44,620 nucleotides of DNA from Acidobacteriota bacterium (GCA_031271905.1 JAISUT010000006.1:1-44620), one strand, 5' to 3'. Shown: positions 20,110 through 30,324, numbered from the stretch's first letter. The notes: generated by a model from the sequence alone, not told the origin. Translations and numbers: made by a program.

Positions 20110-20309
20110 CAGTCCTCTCCACATGGGGGAACGGGTGCGTCGGCGCGACGCGGCAAGCGGTCTGGGATGAGACGACGGCCGTGGGCGCGGAACCGCCGGG
20201 GAGGCGAGTCCCCGGCATGTTGTCTCGGGCTGAAAGCGGGCGGACGCGCCCTCGCTTCCTGTGCGAACCGGGGTCTTGCGATCAGGGCCCCGTCCAAAGC
20301 AACTGCCAA

Positions 20310-20323
20310 AAATAATATTATTT
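20310..20323. promoter_or_regulatory. AT palindrome in the divergent hemerythrin/cyclase intergenic region
   Basis: AAATAATATTATTT is a perfect 14-bp palindrome in the only AT-rich part of the 375-bp region 20110-20484. It may be a shared operator or overlap divergent -10 boxes. No convincing -35 was found on either strand, and nothing else is recognised in the region. Confidence 0.3.
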
Positions 20324-20484
20324 ATCGATACGCTTTCAAGGGGGGCTGCCGAAAAGAAACAACAGGATACTCTCGCGCCCGACACGGCGCGTCACATTGG
20401 GACACCCGCCGCAGCATCCAGACAACCATGTCGCAAACAGGCGGGCAGGCGCGGAAACGGCGCCGCACAAGGGGCTCGATAGGA

Positions 20485-22080
20485 ATGAAAAAGGAAAAGA
20501 CCGTCTCCCAGAGGATAGTGCCGTTGGTCGTCGGCATGTGCGTGTTGACCGTGGTGCTGATCTCGTTGATCACCGCCGCGCTAGTCTACCAACTGTCGCG
20601 GGACGCCCGGTTGCAGATGCTGCGCCACGCCTCGGACGCCCTAGCGGCCGACGTCGCGGGCTGGTTCCAGAGAGAGCGGTTCAACTGCGCCCAGACCGTG
20701 GGCATCCTCAACGCCTTGTACGACCGGCACGGCGGCAGGCTGGACGCGGACGAGAGGCGGGCGATGTACCAGGCGATGGTCGTCGGGGACGCCCGGTACA
20801 TAGACGCCTACGACGCGGTCGGGGACGAGTTCGTCTCCGGCGTGGACGGCGTGAAGCCCCCCGGCTTCGTGCCCACGCAACGCCCTTGGTACAAGGCCGC
20901 GCTCGCCGCCAAGGGGCGCACCGCCGCCACACAGCCCTACCTGGACGCCGGCACCGGCGAAATCTGCATGACCTTCGCCCGAACCGTGGCGCCGGACGGC
21001 GGCGGCCGGGGGGTGTTCGGCATCGACGTCTCCCTGGGCGAGATCAAGGGCTACGTCCAACGCGCCAACTACAGCCGGAACGCCCGCCTGTTCATCGCCA
21101 ACGGCCGCGGGGAGGTCGTCATGCATCCCGACCCGGCTTTGCAGCCTGCGGCGCACGGCGCCCCCCTCGAACTGTCCGTCGTCCAGCCGGAGCTGTGGAA
21201 ATCCGTCCACAACGGCGACGACTTCACCGTCGCCACCGACCACTACGGGCGGCCCTCGTACTTCATCGCCGCTTCCCTGCCCTCCACCGACTGGTACATC
21301 GTCTCCAGCATCCCGGTGTCGGTGGTGACCCGCCCCATCGTCCTCATCTTGGCGGTCATCTTGGCGGCCTTCGCCCTGATCACCGTGCTGACCGTGGCGT
21401 TGCTGAAAAGCCGCATCCGCACCTTGGTCAGCACGCCGTTGGACTCGCTGACGGCGATAGTCGACAACATCTCGGCGGAGAACTCCTGCCCGCTCATCAA
21501 CACCAGCGGATACCAGGCGGAGTTCCGCCTGTTCGCCGAGAGTTTCAAGCAGATGTGCGAACTGCGCCATCTGGCCACCCACGACGCGCTGAGCGGCCTG
21601 TACAACCGGGGGGCGTTCTTCGCCGCGGCGGGGCGCGACTTCGCCCTCATGCAACGACAGGGCGACAAGGGGTGCGCGCTGATGCTGGACATCGACCATT
21701 TCAAGCGGGTCAACGACACCTACGGCCACAGCACCGGCGACAAGGTGATCGTCGGCGTGGCGGCGATCATGCGCAACCGGCTGCGCCTCACCGACATCAG
21801 CGGGCGCTACGGCGGCGAGGAGTTTTGCGCCTGGCTCCCCGACACGGACGCGGACGGGGCGCGGAGCCTCGCCGAGGCGTTGCGTGAGACGGTGGCGGGG
21901 ATGGGCTTCACCTCCGAGGACGGGCGCACCTTCGGCGTGACCGTCAGCATAGGCTTCGCCGTCTCGGACGACACGGAGGATGTGGAGACGCTGCTCAAAT
22001 TCGCCGACGCCGCCCTGTACGCCGCCAAGGCGGGCGGGCGCAACCGCGTCGTGGACTACGGGTCGCTCTCGCCGTCGTAA
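20485..22080 (+). CDS. membrane diguanylate cyclase, dCache-GGDEF
   Basis: The 531-aa protein has an N-terminal membrane segment (about 10-35), a periplasmic dCache-type sensor (PTQRPWYKAAL, GVFGIDVSL, STDWYIVSSIPVS), a second membrane segment (about 283-310) and a C-terminal GGDEF domain (370-525). The active loop reads RYGGEEF, a functional GGEEF variant, with DIDHFKRVNDTYGH for substrate and metal. An RxxD inhibitory I-site (RLTD) stands 5 residues upstream, so product feedback is likely. ATG 20485 places the membrane helix near the N-terminus; ATG 20428 would add 19 basic residues and is possible. It opposes the hemerythrin-EAL operon. Confidence 0.92.
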   Translation: MKKEKTVSQRIVPLVVGMCVLTVVLISLITAALVYQLSRDARLQMLRHASDALAADVAGWFQRERFNCAQTVGILNALYDRHGGRLDADERRAMYQAMVVGDARYIDAYDAVGDEFVSGVDGVKPPGFVPTQRPWYKAALAAKGRTAATQPYLDAGTGEICMTFARTVAPDGGGRGVFGIDVSLGEIKGYVQRANYSRNARLFIANGRGEVVMHPDPALQPAAHGAPLELSVVQPELWKSVHNGDDFTVATDHYGRPSYFIAASLPSTDWYIVSSIPVSVVTRPIVLILAVILAAFALITVLTVALLKSRIRTLVSTPLDSLTAIVDNISAENSCPLINTSGYQAEFRLFAESFKQMCELRHLATHDALSGLYNRGAFFAAAGRDFALMQRQGDKGCALMLDIDHFKRVNDTYGHSTGDKVIVGVAAIMRNRLRLTDISGRYGGEEFCAWLPDTDADGARSLAEALRETVAGMGFTSEDGRTFGVTVSIGFAVSDDTEDVETLLKFADAALYAAKAGGRNRVVDYGSLSPS

Positions 22081-22112
22081 GGGGTTTCGCGGCGGAGCTG
22101 CGGCGCGGCGCG

Positions 22113-24401
22113 TCAATCGCCTTGCAGGCGCATCTCGTCCAGCCGCTCCAGGTAGTCGAACCCCACCAGCACCTCGCGCGGCTTGGAGCCGTCGGCAGGA
22201 CCCACGATGCCGTTTTTGAACATCATGTCCACCAGCTTGGCGGCGCGGCCGTAGCCGACGCTGAGGCGGCGCTGCAGCAGGGACGTGGAGGCGCGGCCGT
22301 CGCTGACCACCACCCGCACGGCGTCGTTATAGATGGGATCCACCGCCGCGTCGCCGTCGCTCCCATCCAGGGCGCCTTCGCCCTCCCCCCCGTCTTCGCC
22401 GTAGCGCAGCACGGAGTCGTCATAGGCGGGCGTCCCCTGCTCTTTCAAGTGCTCCACGATGGCCTGCGTCTCCTTCTCGCTGACATAGGCGCCGTGGATG
22501 CGCACCAGCCGGGACGTCCCCGGCGGGAGGAAAAGCATGTCGCCTTTGCCCAGGAGCTGTTCGGCGCCGTTGCAGTCCAAGATGGTGCGCGAATCGACCT
22601 TGGCGGTGACCTTGAAGGCGATGCGCGAGGGGAGGTTGTTCTTGATGGTGCCGTTGATGACATCGACCGAGGGGCGCTGCGTCGCCAGGATCATGTGGAT
22701 GCCGGCGGCGCGCGCCTTCTGCCCCAAGCGCGCGATGGAGGTCTCCACCTCCCTGGCGGAGACCGCCATGAGGTCGGCGAGCTCGTCGATGACCAGCACC
22801 AGGAAGGGGAGCGGCTCATCCGGCCCGCCCGCCTCCGACTCGTCCCACAGCTTGGGGGAGCGCAACCGTTCGTTGTACTGGTCGATGTTGCGCACGCCCC
22901 GGCGCGCCAGCTTCTTGTAGCGGAGCTCCATCTCGTTCACCGCCCAGCGCAGGGCGTTGGCGGCCTCCCCCGGATCGGTGACGATGGGGGTGAGCAGGTG
23001 CGGTATGTCCTTGTACAGCGCCAGCTCCACGGTCTTGGGGTCGATGAAGATGAAGCGGACCTCCCTGGGGGTCGCCTTGTAGAGGATCGAGGTGATCAGG
23101 CAGTTGAGGGCGACGCTCTTGCCCGTGCCGGTGGCGCCGGCGATCAGCAGGTGCGGCATCTTGGAGAGGTCTGTGACGTAGGGCGTGCCGTTGATGTCCT
23201 TGCCCAGCGCCAGGGTGAGCTTCGACCTCGAGCGCGTGAAGACGTCCGCCTCGAGCAGGTCGCGCAACATGATGTCCTTGTGGTTGTCGTTGGGCGCCTC
23301 GATGCCGATGGTGGCCTTGCCCGGCAACCGCTCGATGCGCAGGGACTCCGCCTTGATGCCGAGGCACAGGTCGTCCACCAGGCCGGTGATCTTGGCGACC
23401 TTGACCCCGGGGTCCGGCTTGAACTCGAAGGTCGTGACCACGGGGCCGGGGTGGATCTGCGTGATCTGCCCGCCGGCGTCGAACTCCGCGCATTTCGCCG
23501 TCAGCAGCCGGGCGCGCTCCATGAGCTCCGCCTCATCGACCGGCAACGCCTCCTCCCCCCGCTTCAGCAGGTCGAGGGGTGGGAATTCGAAATCATCCGG
23601 CTCCTCGGCCGGGGGGGCGACGGGACGCGGCGGCGGCGTGTAGGGCCTTTCCACCGTCTGCGGCGCCTCCTGGCGAATCACGGGGACGGTCTGTTGCGCG
23701 CCACCGTCCGGCGCCGTCTTGACCGGCTCGGGGCGCGGAGTCAGCTCCAGCGGGCGCGTCGAGGCGGGCGGCTTGATGCTCACGACCGTGCGGCGCGCCT
23801 TGTGCTTTTCACGCCACCTGCGGAAGCGCTCCCGCAGGCTGGGACGCGGCGGGTTGGGCGTGGACGAGAAGCGGGAGATGCCTTTGGCGATCGACCAGGA
23901 CGTGGTGCCGAGCACCCCCAGCAACAGCGAGCCTGCGACGACGATCACGCTCCCGGTCCTGTTCAGGTTCGGCAAGAGGAAGTCCGCGATCAGCGTCCCC
24001 GTCACCCCGCCCGGCATGAACGCGGGGGGCTCCTGGCCGGCGGGGACGAAAAGCTGCAACGCCGTCGCGCAACCGAACAGCAACAGCAGGAAGCCGCAGA
24101 CCTTGATGTACACCGGGCGCAGGCCGCGCCCGACGACCAGCCCGCCCCCCACCATCAGCAGCGGCAGCAGCAACAGGAATGCGGCGAAACCGAAGCACTG
24201 GTACAGCAGGTCGCTCGCGTAGGCGCCTGCGCGCCCGACGATGTTTTTCGCGAGGGCGCCCTCCCCCCGCCCCGACAACGAGTTGAAGCTGGCGTCCTGG
24301 TGGTCGTAGCCGACCAGGCAGAGGAAGAGGAGCAGGGCGCAGATGAGCAGGAGCACCCCGACCACCTCGTGTCGTTTGTCGCTGGGTTCGCTGGGCATCA
24401 T
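22113..24401 (-). CDS. ftsK: DNA translocase FtsK/SpoIIIE
   Basis: The 762-aa septal DNA pump has four N-terminal membrane helices (about 10-175), a proline-rich linker (190-300), the alpha/beta motor with Walker A GATGTGKS (about 422) and Walker B LPFLVLVIDELADL, and a C-terminal gamma winged helix (about 695-760, STSLLQRRLSVGYGRAAKLVDMM) that reads polar DNA motifs and contacts XerD. Two ATGs (24401, 24398) are adjacent; the first is used. It starts 17 nt after the RNase J stop, so it is co-transcribed with it. Confidence 0.97.
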   Translation of the reverse strand: MMPSEPSDKRHEVVGVLLLICALLLFLCLVGYDHQDASFNSLSGRGEGALAKNIVGRAGAYASDLLYQCFGFAAFLLLLPLLMVGGGLVVGRGLRPVYIKVCGFLLLLFGCATALQLFVPAGQEPPAFMPGGVTGTLIADFLLPNLNRTGSVIVVAGSLLLGVLGTTSWSIAKGISRFSSTPNPPRPSLRERFRRWREKHKARRTVVSIKPPASTRPLELTPRPEPVKTAPDGGAQQTVPVIRQEAPQTVERPYTPPPRPVAPPAEEPDDFEFPPLDLLKRGEEALPVDEAELMERARLLTAKCAEFDAGGQITQIHPGPVVTTFEFKPDPGVKVAKITGLVDDLCLGIKAESLRIERLPGKATIGIEAPNDNHKDIMLRDLLEADVFTRSRSKLTLALGKDINGTPYVTDLSKMPHLLIAGATGTGKSVALNCLITSILYKATPREVRFIFIDPKTVELALYKDIPHLLTPIVTDPGEAANALRWAVNEMELRYKKLARRGVRNIDQYNERLRSPKLWDESEAGGPDEPLPFLVLVIDELADLMAVSAREVETSIARLGQKARAAGIHMILATQRPSVDVINGTIKNNLPSRIAFKVTAKVDSRTILDCNGAEQLLGKGDMLFLPPGTSRLVRIHGAYVSEKETQAIVEHLKEQGTPAYDDSVLRYGEDGGEGEGALDGSDGDAAVDPIYNDAVRVVVSDGRASTSLLQRRLSVGYGRAAKLVDMMFKNGIVGPADGSKPREVLVGFDYLERLDEMRLQGD

Positions 24402-24418
24402 CTTTTCGCGTTTGCTCG

Positions 24419-26080
24419 TTAAATGTCGATGACGACGGGGACGATCATGGGGCGCGTCCCCGCGCCTTTGCGGAAATAGCGCTTGAGCGCCGCGCGGATG
24501 TTCTCCGTCACAACGGCGGGGTCCGCGCGCTCCTCCACGGTGCACTCATCGAAGGTGTCCACGACCATGCGCCGCGCCTCCGACAAGAAGTCCACCCCCT
24601 CGTTCTCCTGCACATGGCCCCGGATGACCAGTTCCGGCGCGCCCTTCATGGCGCCGCTGGACTTGTCGATGACCACCACCGCCAAGACCACGCCCTCCTC
24701 GGAAAGCCGCTGGCGGTCGCCGATCACGTCCTCGTCGAGCTCCCCGCCCCCGCCGGCGTCTATGATGCGGCGGCCGACGGCGGCTTTGCCGTCCACACGG
24801 ATGCGTTCGTCGTTCAGGTGGATGACGTCCCCGGTTTCGGCGATCAGTATCCGGTCCCTGGGGATCCCCACCTCCTCGGCGAGGAGGGCGTGGGCGTACA
24901 GTTGGCGGTACTCCCCGTGGATGGGGATGAAGTAGCGGGGACGGGTCAGGTTGAGCATGATCTTCTGCTCCTCCTGGCTGGCGTGGCCCGAGACGTGCAC
25001 GTTCCAACCGCCTTCCTCGTAGACCCGCGCGCCGCGCCGGCAGAAGAGGTTGATCAGCCGGGAGACGCGCCCCTCGTTGCCGGTGATGACGCGGGCGCTG
25101 ATGACCACCGAGTCGCCTTCGCCCACGCTGACGCCCTTCTGCTTGCCGAACGCCAGCTTGGTGAGGGCCGCCAGCGGCTCGCCTTGGCTGCCGGTGCTGA
25201 GGATGACCTGATCCCTGTCCGGGATCGCGTGCGCCTCGGAGACGTCCGCCATCACCCCGGGCGGGATGTCGAGGTAGCCGAGCTCGGAGGCGATGGCGAT
25301 GTTCTGGCGCATGCTCCTGCCGATGACGATGACGCGCTTGCCGAACTCGCGCGCCAAGTCGATGACGATCTGCATGCGGTGGATGCTGGAGGCGAAGCAG
25401 GCGACCACGATCTTGCGGCGCGCGGCGTGGAATATCTGCTCAAGGTTCTTCCGCACGCGGGTCTCCGAGGGGGTGAAGCCGGGCCGCTCGCTGTTGGTGC
25501 TGTCGCTCAGGAGCGCGAGCACCCCTTGCTCGCCGTAGTGGGAGAGGCGGGCGTAGTCGGTCGGCTGCCTGTCCAGCGGCGCGGAGTCGAGCTTGAAGTC
25601 GCCCGTCATGATGACCGTCCCCGCCGGCGAGGTGATCGCCAGCCCGATGCTGTCGGCGATGCTGTGGGTCATGTTGAGTATCTCCACATGCAGGTCGCCG
25701 AAGTCCCATGTGTCGCGGGCCTCCACGTCGATCAGCTCCGCCTCGTCCAAGACGCCGTTCTCCTCGAGCCGCCCGCGCGCGAAGCCGAGCGTCAGGGGGG
25801 TGGCGTAGACCGGGACTGGCAGCTCCTTGAGCAGGTAGGGCAAGGCGCCGATGTGATCCTCGTGCCCGTGCGTCAGGAACACGGCGTGGACCTTGTCGCG
25901 GTTTTCGAGCAGATAGGCGAAGTCGGGGATCACGTAATCGACGCCGAGCAAGTCCTCGCGCGGAAACATCAGCCCCGCGTCCACGACGACGATGTCATCG
26001 CCGTAGCGCACTGCCATCATGTTCATGCCGAACTCCCCCAGCCCTCCCAGGGGAACGAGTTCAAATTGGTTTTCTCTCAC
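24419..26080 (-). CDS. rnj: ribonuclease J
   Basis: The 553-aa metallo-beta-lactamase/beta-CASP ribonuclease has endo- and 5'-exonuclease activity in this family. The zinc motif HGHEDHIG is at 71-78, beta-CASP motifs LLSDSTNSERPG and ILSTGSQGEPLAAL follow, then VHVSGHASQEEQ and HGEYRQL. The length fits RNase J (about 555). The start is GTG 26080 because the conserved ENQFELVPLGGLGEFGMN follows at once. The 224-bp gap to murB contains a minus-strand TATACT at 26137-26132 as a possible -10. With pnp nearby, the organism has both RNase J and PNPase for RNA decay. Confidence 0.96.
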   Translation of the reverse strand: MRENQFELVPLGGLGEFGMNMMAVRYGDDIVVVDAGLMFPREDLLGVDYVIPDFAYLLENRDKVHAVFLTHGHEDHIGALPYLLKELPVPVYATPLTLGFARGRLEENGVLDEAELIDVEARDTWDFGDLHVEILNMTHSIADSIGLAITSPAGTVIMTGDFKLDSAPLDRQPTDYARLSHYGEQGVLALLSDSTNSERPGFTPSETRVRKNLEQIFHAARRKIVVACFASSIHRMQIVIDLAREFGKRVIVIGRSMRQNIAIASELGYLDIPPGVMADVSEAHAIPDRDQVILSTGSQGEPLAALTKLAFGKQKGVSVGEGDSVVISARVITGNEGRVSRLINLFCRRGARVYEEGGWNVHVSGHASQEEQKIMLNLTRPRYFIPIHGEYRQLYAHALLAEEVGIPRDRILIAETGDVIHLNDERIRVDGKAAVGRRIIDAGGGGELDEDVIGDRQRLSEEGVVLAVVVIDKSSGAMKGAPELVIRGHVQENEGVDFLSEARRMVVDTFDECTVEERADPAVVTENIRAALKRYFRKGAGTRPMIVPVVIDI

Positions 26081-26304
26081 GATTTTTCGCCTGAGTCTTC
26101 CTGGCCGGATAAGCCGAAAAAGAAAAATGCAAGTATAGCCCAGCCGCGCGGCCGATGGAAGGACGATGACGGCACTTCGGGGCGGTGGGCGACAAGGACG
26201 ACGGCGGGCGCGCCCCCCATGCGGCATGCGGCTGCGCGTGCGCCCGCGCCAAACGGGCCTTCCCCGCTTGCGCCGCGACGGGACCGAACCGGCGCGGCGC
26301 GGCG

Positions 26305-27393
26305 TCAGACGACGACCGGCTCGATGTCGAGCTCGACCCCGAAGGCGGCCCGCACCCCCGCTTGAATCGCGCGCGCCAGCCCCAGGACTTCGCCCGCCGT
26401 CGCGCCTCCTCCGTTGACCAGCGCCAGCGCGTGCTTGCGGGAAATCCCCGCCCGCCCCCGCCGGTGGCCTTTGTGGAACCCGGCGTGTTCGATCAGCCAC
26501 GCGGCCGAGAGCTTGACCCCTCCCCCCGGCGCGGCGAAATGCGGGACAGCCTCTTGCGGCGCGAGGACGCCGCGCCGGCGGGCGTCCTCCTCCAGCGCGC
26601 CGAACTCGCCAGGGGCGATGACGGGGTTCTTGAAAAACGATCCGGCGCTCCGGGAATCGGGGTCGTCCGGGTCGCGCAACATCCCCTTGGCTTTGCGCAG
26701 CCCCAACACCGCTTCGCGCACCTGACGCAACGTGGGCGCGGGGCGCTGGGCGAAAAGCCGCTGCAACTCCGCATATCCCAGGACGGGCGCCCCCCCCGGC
26801 GCGAGGTCGAAGACCACCCGCGTCACGATGCGCCGCCCCCGCCCCCCCCCGTTGAAGACGCTGCTCCGGTAGCCGAAGGCGCACGCCCTGCGCCCCAGCC
26901 TCACGACCTCGCCCGTCGCCACGTCGCAGGCGTACACGCAGGCGATCGCATCGCCGACCTCCTGCCCGTAGGCGCCGATGTTCTGGACCGGCGCGCCACC
27001 GACGGAGCCGGGGATGCCGCTGAGCGCCTCCACCCCCGCCAGGCCGCGGCGGACGCAGTAGCGCACGAACTCGTCCCACTCCACCCCCGCGCCGACGGAG
27101 ACCCGCCCGGGCCTTTCCGCGTCCGGCTCGATGCCGGGGATCGCCATCTTCACCACCATCCCGGCGAACCCCCCGTCGGAAACGACGAGGTTGCTCCCTC
27201 CGCCCAGCGCGAAGACCGGAACGCCCGCCCGCCGGGCGAACGCCAGCGCCTCCGCCAACCGCGCCTCGTCCTTGACGACGGCGAAAAAGCGCGCCGCCCC
27301 CCCCACGCCCAGCGTGGTCAACGGCGCCAGCGGGACGTCCTTCCGTATCCGCAACGTCGGCCCCCCCCCTGCGTCAATCCCCGGGTCAAGCAT
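26305..27393 (-). CDS. murB: UDP-N-acetylenolpyruvoylglucosamine reductase
   Basis: The 362-aa flavoenzyme reduces UDP-GlcNAc-enolpyruvate to UDP-MurNAc. FAD-binding [18 protein letters not shown] and [21 protein letters not shown], the catalytic serine in SAGSFFKNP (about 250), and a C-terminal ELDIEP glutamate are present; the long central segment fits type I MurB. ATG 27393 is followed within nine codons by a nine-G run (27361-27369), and a second nine-base run lies at 26842-26850. A TTG start just after the first run is an alternative. It is upstream of rnj and ftsK. Confidence 0.95.
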   Translation of the reverse strand: MLDPGIDAGGGPTLRIRKDVPLAPLTTLGVGGAARFFAVVKDEARLAEALAFARRAGVPVFALGGGSNLVVSDGGFAGMVVKMAIPGIEPDAERPGRVSVGAGVEWDEFVRYCVRRGLAGVEALSGIPGSVGGAPVQNIGAYGQEVGDAIACVYACDVATGEVVRLGRRACAFGYRSSVFNGGGRGRRIVTRVVFDLAPGGAPVLGYAELQRLFAQRPAPTLRQVREAVLGLRKAKGMLRDPDDPDSRSAGSFFKNPVIAPGEFGALEEDARRRGVLAPQEAVPHFAAPGGGVKLSAAWLIEHAGFHKGHRRGRAGISRKHALALVNGGGATAGEVLGLARAIQAGVRAAFGVELDIEPVVV

Positions 27394-27475
27394 GGGCAGT
27401 CCGCTCCCTTCGGCTGCGCCGGACGCCGCACGCCAGCGTCCGCGAACGCGGGGATTTTACTATGCCGTTTGCCCT

Positions 27476-27503
27476 TTGCAAGGAAAAGAAATTCCTTTAC
27501 CAT
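27476..27503 (+). promoter_or_regulatory. candidate promoter of the HerA-like gene
   Basis: TTGCAA (27476-27481), a 16-nt spacer and TACCAT (27498-27503) lie 47 nt before the start codon. The spacer region is itself an inverted repeat, AAGGAA (27480-27485) with TTCCTT (27492-27497), which could be an operator. Confidence 0.35.
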
Positions 27504-27549
27504 TGGGCGGCTTGCTTTTATTTCATCTCATTGTCACGAAGGGGGAGAC

Positions 27550-29103
27550 ATGGGCATCGAACCGTTGGTCCTGGCGAAAAACCAAGAGAAGGAAATCGCG
27601 TTGCTGCCGGCGCTGGCAAACCGGCACGGTCTCATCACCGGCGCCACGGGGACGGGCAAGACCGTCACCCTGCAGGTGATGGCCGAGCGCCTCAGCTCCA
27701 TCGGCGTGCCGGTGTTCCTGGCCGACGTGAAGGGCGACCTCTCGGGCGTCTCGCAGGCGGGGCAGCCGTCGGAAAAGCTCGAGAAGCGCCTCGCCTCGCT
27801 GGGGATGCCCGTCCCGGAGTTCGCCGCCTCCCCCACGGTCTTCTGGGACGTGTTCGGCAAGGCGGGGCATCCGCTGCGCGCCACGGTCTCCGACCTCGGC
27901 CCCATGCTCCTGTCGCGCATCCTGACGCTGAACGAGACGCAGTCGGGGGTGCTGGCGCTGGTGTTCAAGGTCGCAGACGACCAAGGCCTGCTGCTGCTCG
28001 ACCTGAAAGACCTGCGCCTGATGCTGCAATACGTCGGCGAGAACGCCAAGGAGTTCGCCACGCAGTACGGCAACGTCTCCTCCGCCAGCATCGGCGCCAT
28101 CCAGCGCGGCCTCCTGCGCCTGGAGCAGGAGGGGGGCGAGGCGTTCCTCGGCGAGCCGATGCTCAACATCGACGACCTGCTCCAGACCGAGCGCGGCAAG
28201 GGGGTCGTCCACGTCCTCGCCGCCGACCAGCTCATGAACACGCCCATGCTCTACTCGACGGTGCTGCTCTGGCTCCTGTCGGAGCTGTACGAGCGGCTGC
28301 CGGAGGTCGGGGACGCGGAAAAACCCAAGCTGGCGTTCTTCTTCGACGAGGCGCACCTGCTCTTCAACGACGCGCCCAAGGTGCTGCTCGAACGCATCGA
28401 GCAGGTCGTGCGCCTCATCCGCTCCAAGGGGGTCGGCGTCTACTTCATCACGCAAAACCCCAAGGACATCCCCGACGCGGTGCTCGGACAGCTCGGCAAC
28501 CGCGTGAACCACGCCCTGCGCGCCTTCACGGAGAAGGATCAGAAGGCGGTGCGCGCGGCGGCGCAGACCATGCGCGCCAACCCCGCGTTCGACACCGAGA
28601 AGGCCATCACGGACTTGGCGGTGGGCGAGGCGCTCCTCTCCTTCCTGGAGGAGAAGGGGAACCCCGGCATGGTGGAGCGCGCCTTCATCTGCCCGCCCGC
28701 GAGCCGCATCGGACCCGCCACCGCCGAGGAACGCCGGCGGGCGATGGACGGCTCGATCATGAAAGGGGTGTACGACCGCGCGGTGGACCGCGAGTCGGCA
28801 TACGAGCTGCTCACCCAGCGGATGCAGCAGGCGTCGGAGGAGGCGGCCCGGCTCGCCGCCGAAAAGCAGGCTGCCAAGGGCGGCTCCAGCGGCAGCGCGG
28901 TCAAGGACATCATGTTCGGCACCTCGCGGCGGCAGGGCGTCATCGCCTCGGCGGGCAAGGCGGCGGCGCGCAGCGTGGCCTCGGCGGCCACCAACCAGGT
29001 GCTCAAGAGCGTCGGGATGAAGGGGGTGGGCAAGTCGGTGGCGGGCTCTTTGATGCGCGGCATCCTGGGCTCGCTCATCAGCGGCATCGGCAGCCGCCGG
29101 TGA
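27550..29103 (+). CDS. HerA-like DUF853 ATPase (YjgR family)
   Basis: The 517-aa protein resembles the E. coli YjgR family of HerA/FtsK-type P-loop ATPases. Walker A GATGTGKT is at 31-38, [11 protein letters not shown] follows, and Walker [14 protein letters not shown] is near 258-270. [28 protein letters not shown] is a family hallmark (seen at about 298-325). The C-terminus is a Gly/Ala/Ser-rich tail. No membrane segment is clear. The cellular role of this family is not established. ATG 27550 has GGGGGAG at 27541-27547. Confidence 0.92.
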   Translation: MGIEPLVLAKNQEKEIALLPALANRHGLITGATGTGKTVTLQVMAERLSSIGVPVFLADVKGDLSGVSQAGQPSEKLEKRLASLGMPVPEFAASPTVFWDVFGKAGHPLRATVSDLGPMLLSRILTLNETQSGVLALVFKVADDQGLLLLDLKDLRLMLQYVGENAKEFATQYGNVSSASIGAIQRGLLRLEQEGGEAFLGEPMLNIDDLLQTERGKGVVHVLAADQLMNTPMLYSTVLLWLLSELYERLPEVGDAEKPKLAFFFDEAHLLFNDAPKVLLERIEQVVRLIRSKGVGVYFITQNPKDIPDAVLGQLGNRVNHALRAFTEKDQKAVRAAAQTMRANPAFDTEKAITDLAVGEALLSFLEEKGNPGMVERAFICPPASRIGPATAEERRRAMDGSIMKGVYDRAVDRESAYELLTQRMQQASEEAARLAAEKQAAKGGSSGSAVKDIMFGTSRRQGVIASAGKAAARSVASAATNQVLKSVGMKGVGKSVAGSLMRGILGSLISGIGSRR

Positions 29104-29151
29104 GGCGTCGATTTCGACCACCCTCCCGTCAACGTCCGCCTCGCCCCCTCG

Positions 29152-30324
29152 TCAGTAGCAGACGAACTCGCTCGCACGCAGCAGGCGGCTATCCATCCGC
29201 CCGAGGCCGCCCAGGTCGCGAAGCCGGGAGTTCTTACGGTGTTCCAAGATGCGGCGCGCCGTGACCTCGCCGATGCCCGGCACGCGCATGAGCTGGAGCC
29301 TCGAGGCGCGGTTAACGTTGACCGGGAAGAACTCGGGGTGGCGGCGCGCCCAGTCCTCCTTGGGATCGACCCCCAACGGCAGGAAGCCCGCCTGGTCGAA
29401 GCCGATGTCCGTCTCGGTGAAGCCGTAGCGCCGCATGAGGAAATCGACCTGGTAAAGGCGGTGTTCCCGCACGTAGGCGGCTTCCAACGCCGAGGACGCC
29501 GCCCCCGCCTTGACGGCGTCGCCTCCGCCCACGACCGTCGCAACGGCGTCGCCGCCAAGGCGCCGGGGGGAGGGCTGCTGGTGGGCGCTGAAATAGACCC
29601 GGTCGAGCCTGAGCCGGTCGTACAGGCCCCATGTGTATTTGACGATCTCCGCGTCGGTCTCCTCCGTCGCGCCGACGATGAACTGCGTGGTCTGCTTGAC
29701 CCCGGCGAAACGCCCCCCTTTGCCGGTCAGGCGGCTGATCAGCTTGATGGGGGCTACGATGTCCTCCAGGAAGCGCTTGCGCTGCGACAACTGCGCCAGG
29801 TGCCGCGCCCCGGGCGTCTCGATGTTCAGCGACACGGCGCTGGAGAGGGAGACCGCCTCCTCGATGGCGGCGTCGCTCGCGCCGGGGATGACCTTGAGGT
29901 GGATGTAGCCTCGGAAGCGGCGGCGGCGCAGGAGGCGCGCCACGCCGTTCAGCCGCTCCATGGTGGCGTCGGGCGTCCCCAAGACCCCGGAGGTGAGGAA
30001 CAACCCGAAGACCTCGCCCCGCCGGTAGTAGTCGAGGAAGGCGCCAGCCACCTCCTCCTCGCCCAGCGTGCAGCGGCGGATGTCCCGCTGCGCCTTCAAC
30101 GGGCAGTAGCGGCAGTCGTTCGAGCAGACGTTGGAGAGCAACGTCTTGAAGATCAGGCTGGAGCCGCCGTTCTGAAGCGTCGCCGGGTAAATCCAGCCCT
30201 CGGCGCCGCGCCTGCGATGCTCCGCCTTGGTCGGCGCGCAGGCGCAGGACAGGTCGTATTGCGCGTCGGCGCTCAATATCTCCAACTTTCGCCGCGTGTC
30301 CGGCGCGCTGATCAATGCCGTCAT
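29152..30324 (-). CDS. radical SAM protein of the UDG-linked putative DNA modification/repair family
   Basis: The 390-aa protein has the radical SAM cluster motif C67-x3-C71-x2-C74 (CSNDCRYC), GLFLTSGV, KVIPGAS and a C-terminal helix-hairpin-helix region (VNVNRASRLQLMRVPGIGEVTARRIL over residues 335-360) that points to DNA binding. This matches the family normally paired with a uracil-DNA-glycosylase-like partner, which is not adjacent here. The start ATG 30324 has an AGGAGG about 7 nt upstream; the longer opening at 30345 lacks one. The reaction is unknown. Confidence 0.9.
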   Translation of the reverse strand: MTALISAPDTRRKLEILSADAQYDLSCACAPTKAEHRRRGAEGWIYPATLQNGGSSLIFKTLLSNVCSNDCRYCPLKAQRDIRRCTLGEEEVAGAFLDYYRRGEVFGLFLTSGVLGTPDATMERLNGVARLLRRRRFRGYIHLKVIPGASDAAIEEAVSLSSAVSLNIETPGARHLAQLSQRKRFLEDIVAPIKLISRLTGKGGRFAGVKQTTQFIVGATEETDAEIVKYTWGLYDRLRLDRVYFSAHQQPSPRRLGGDAVATVVGGGDAVKAGAASSALEAAYVREHRLYQVDFLMRRYGFTETDIGFDQAGFLPLGVDPKEDWARRHPEFFPVNVNRASRLQLMRVPGIGEVTARRILEHRKNSRLRDLGGLGRMDSRLLRASEFVCY

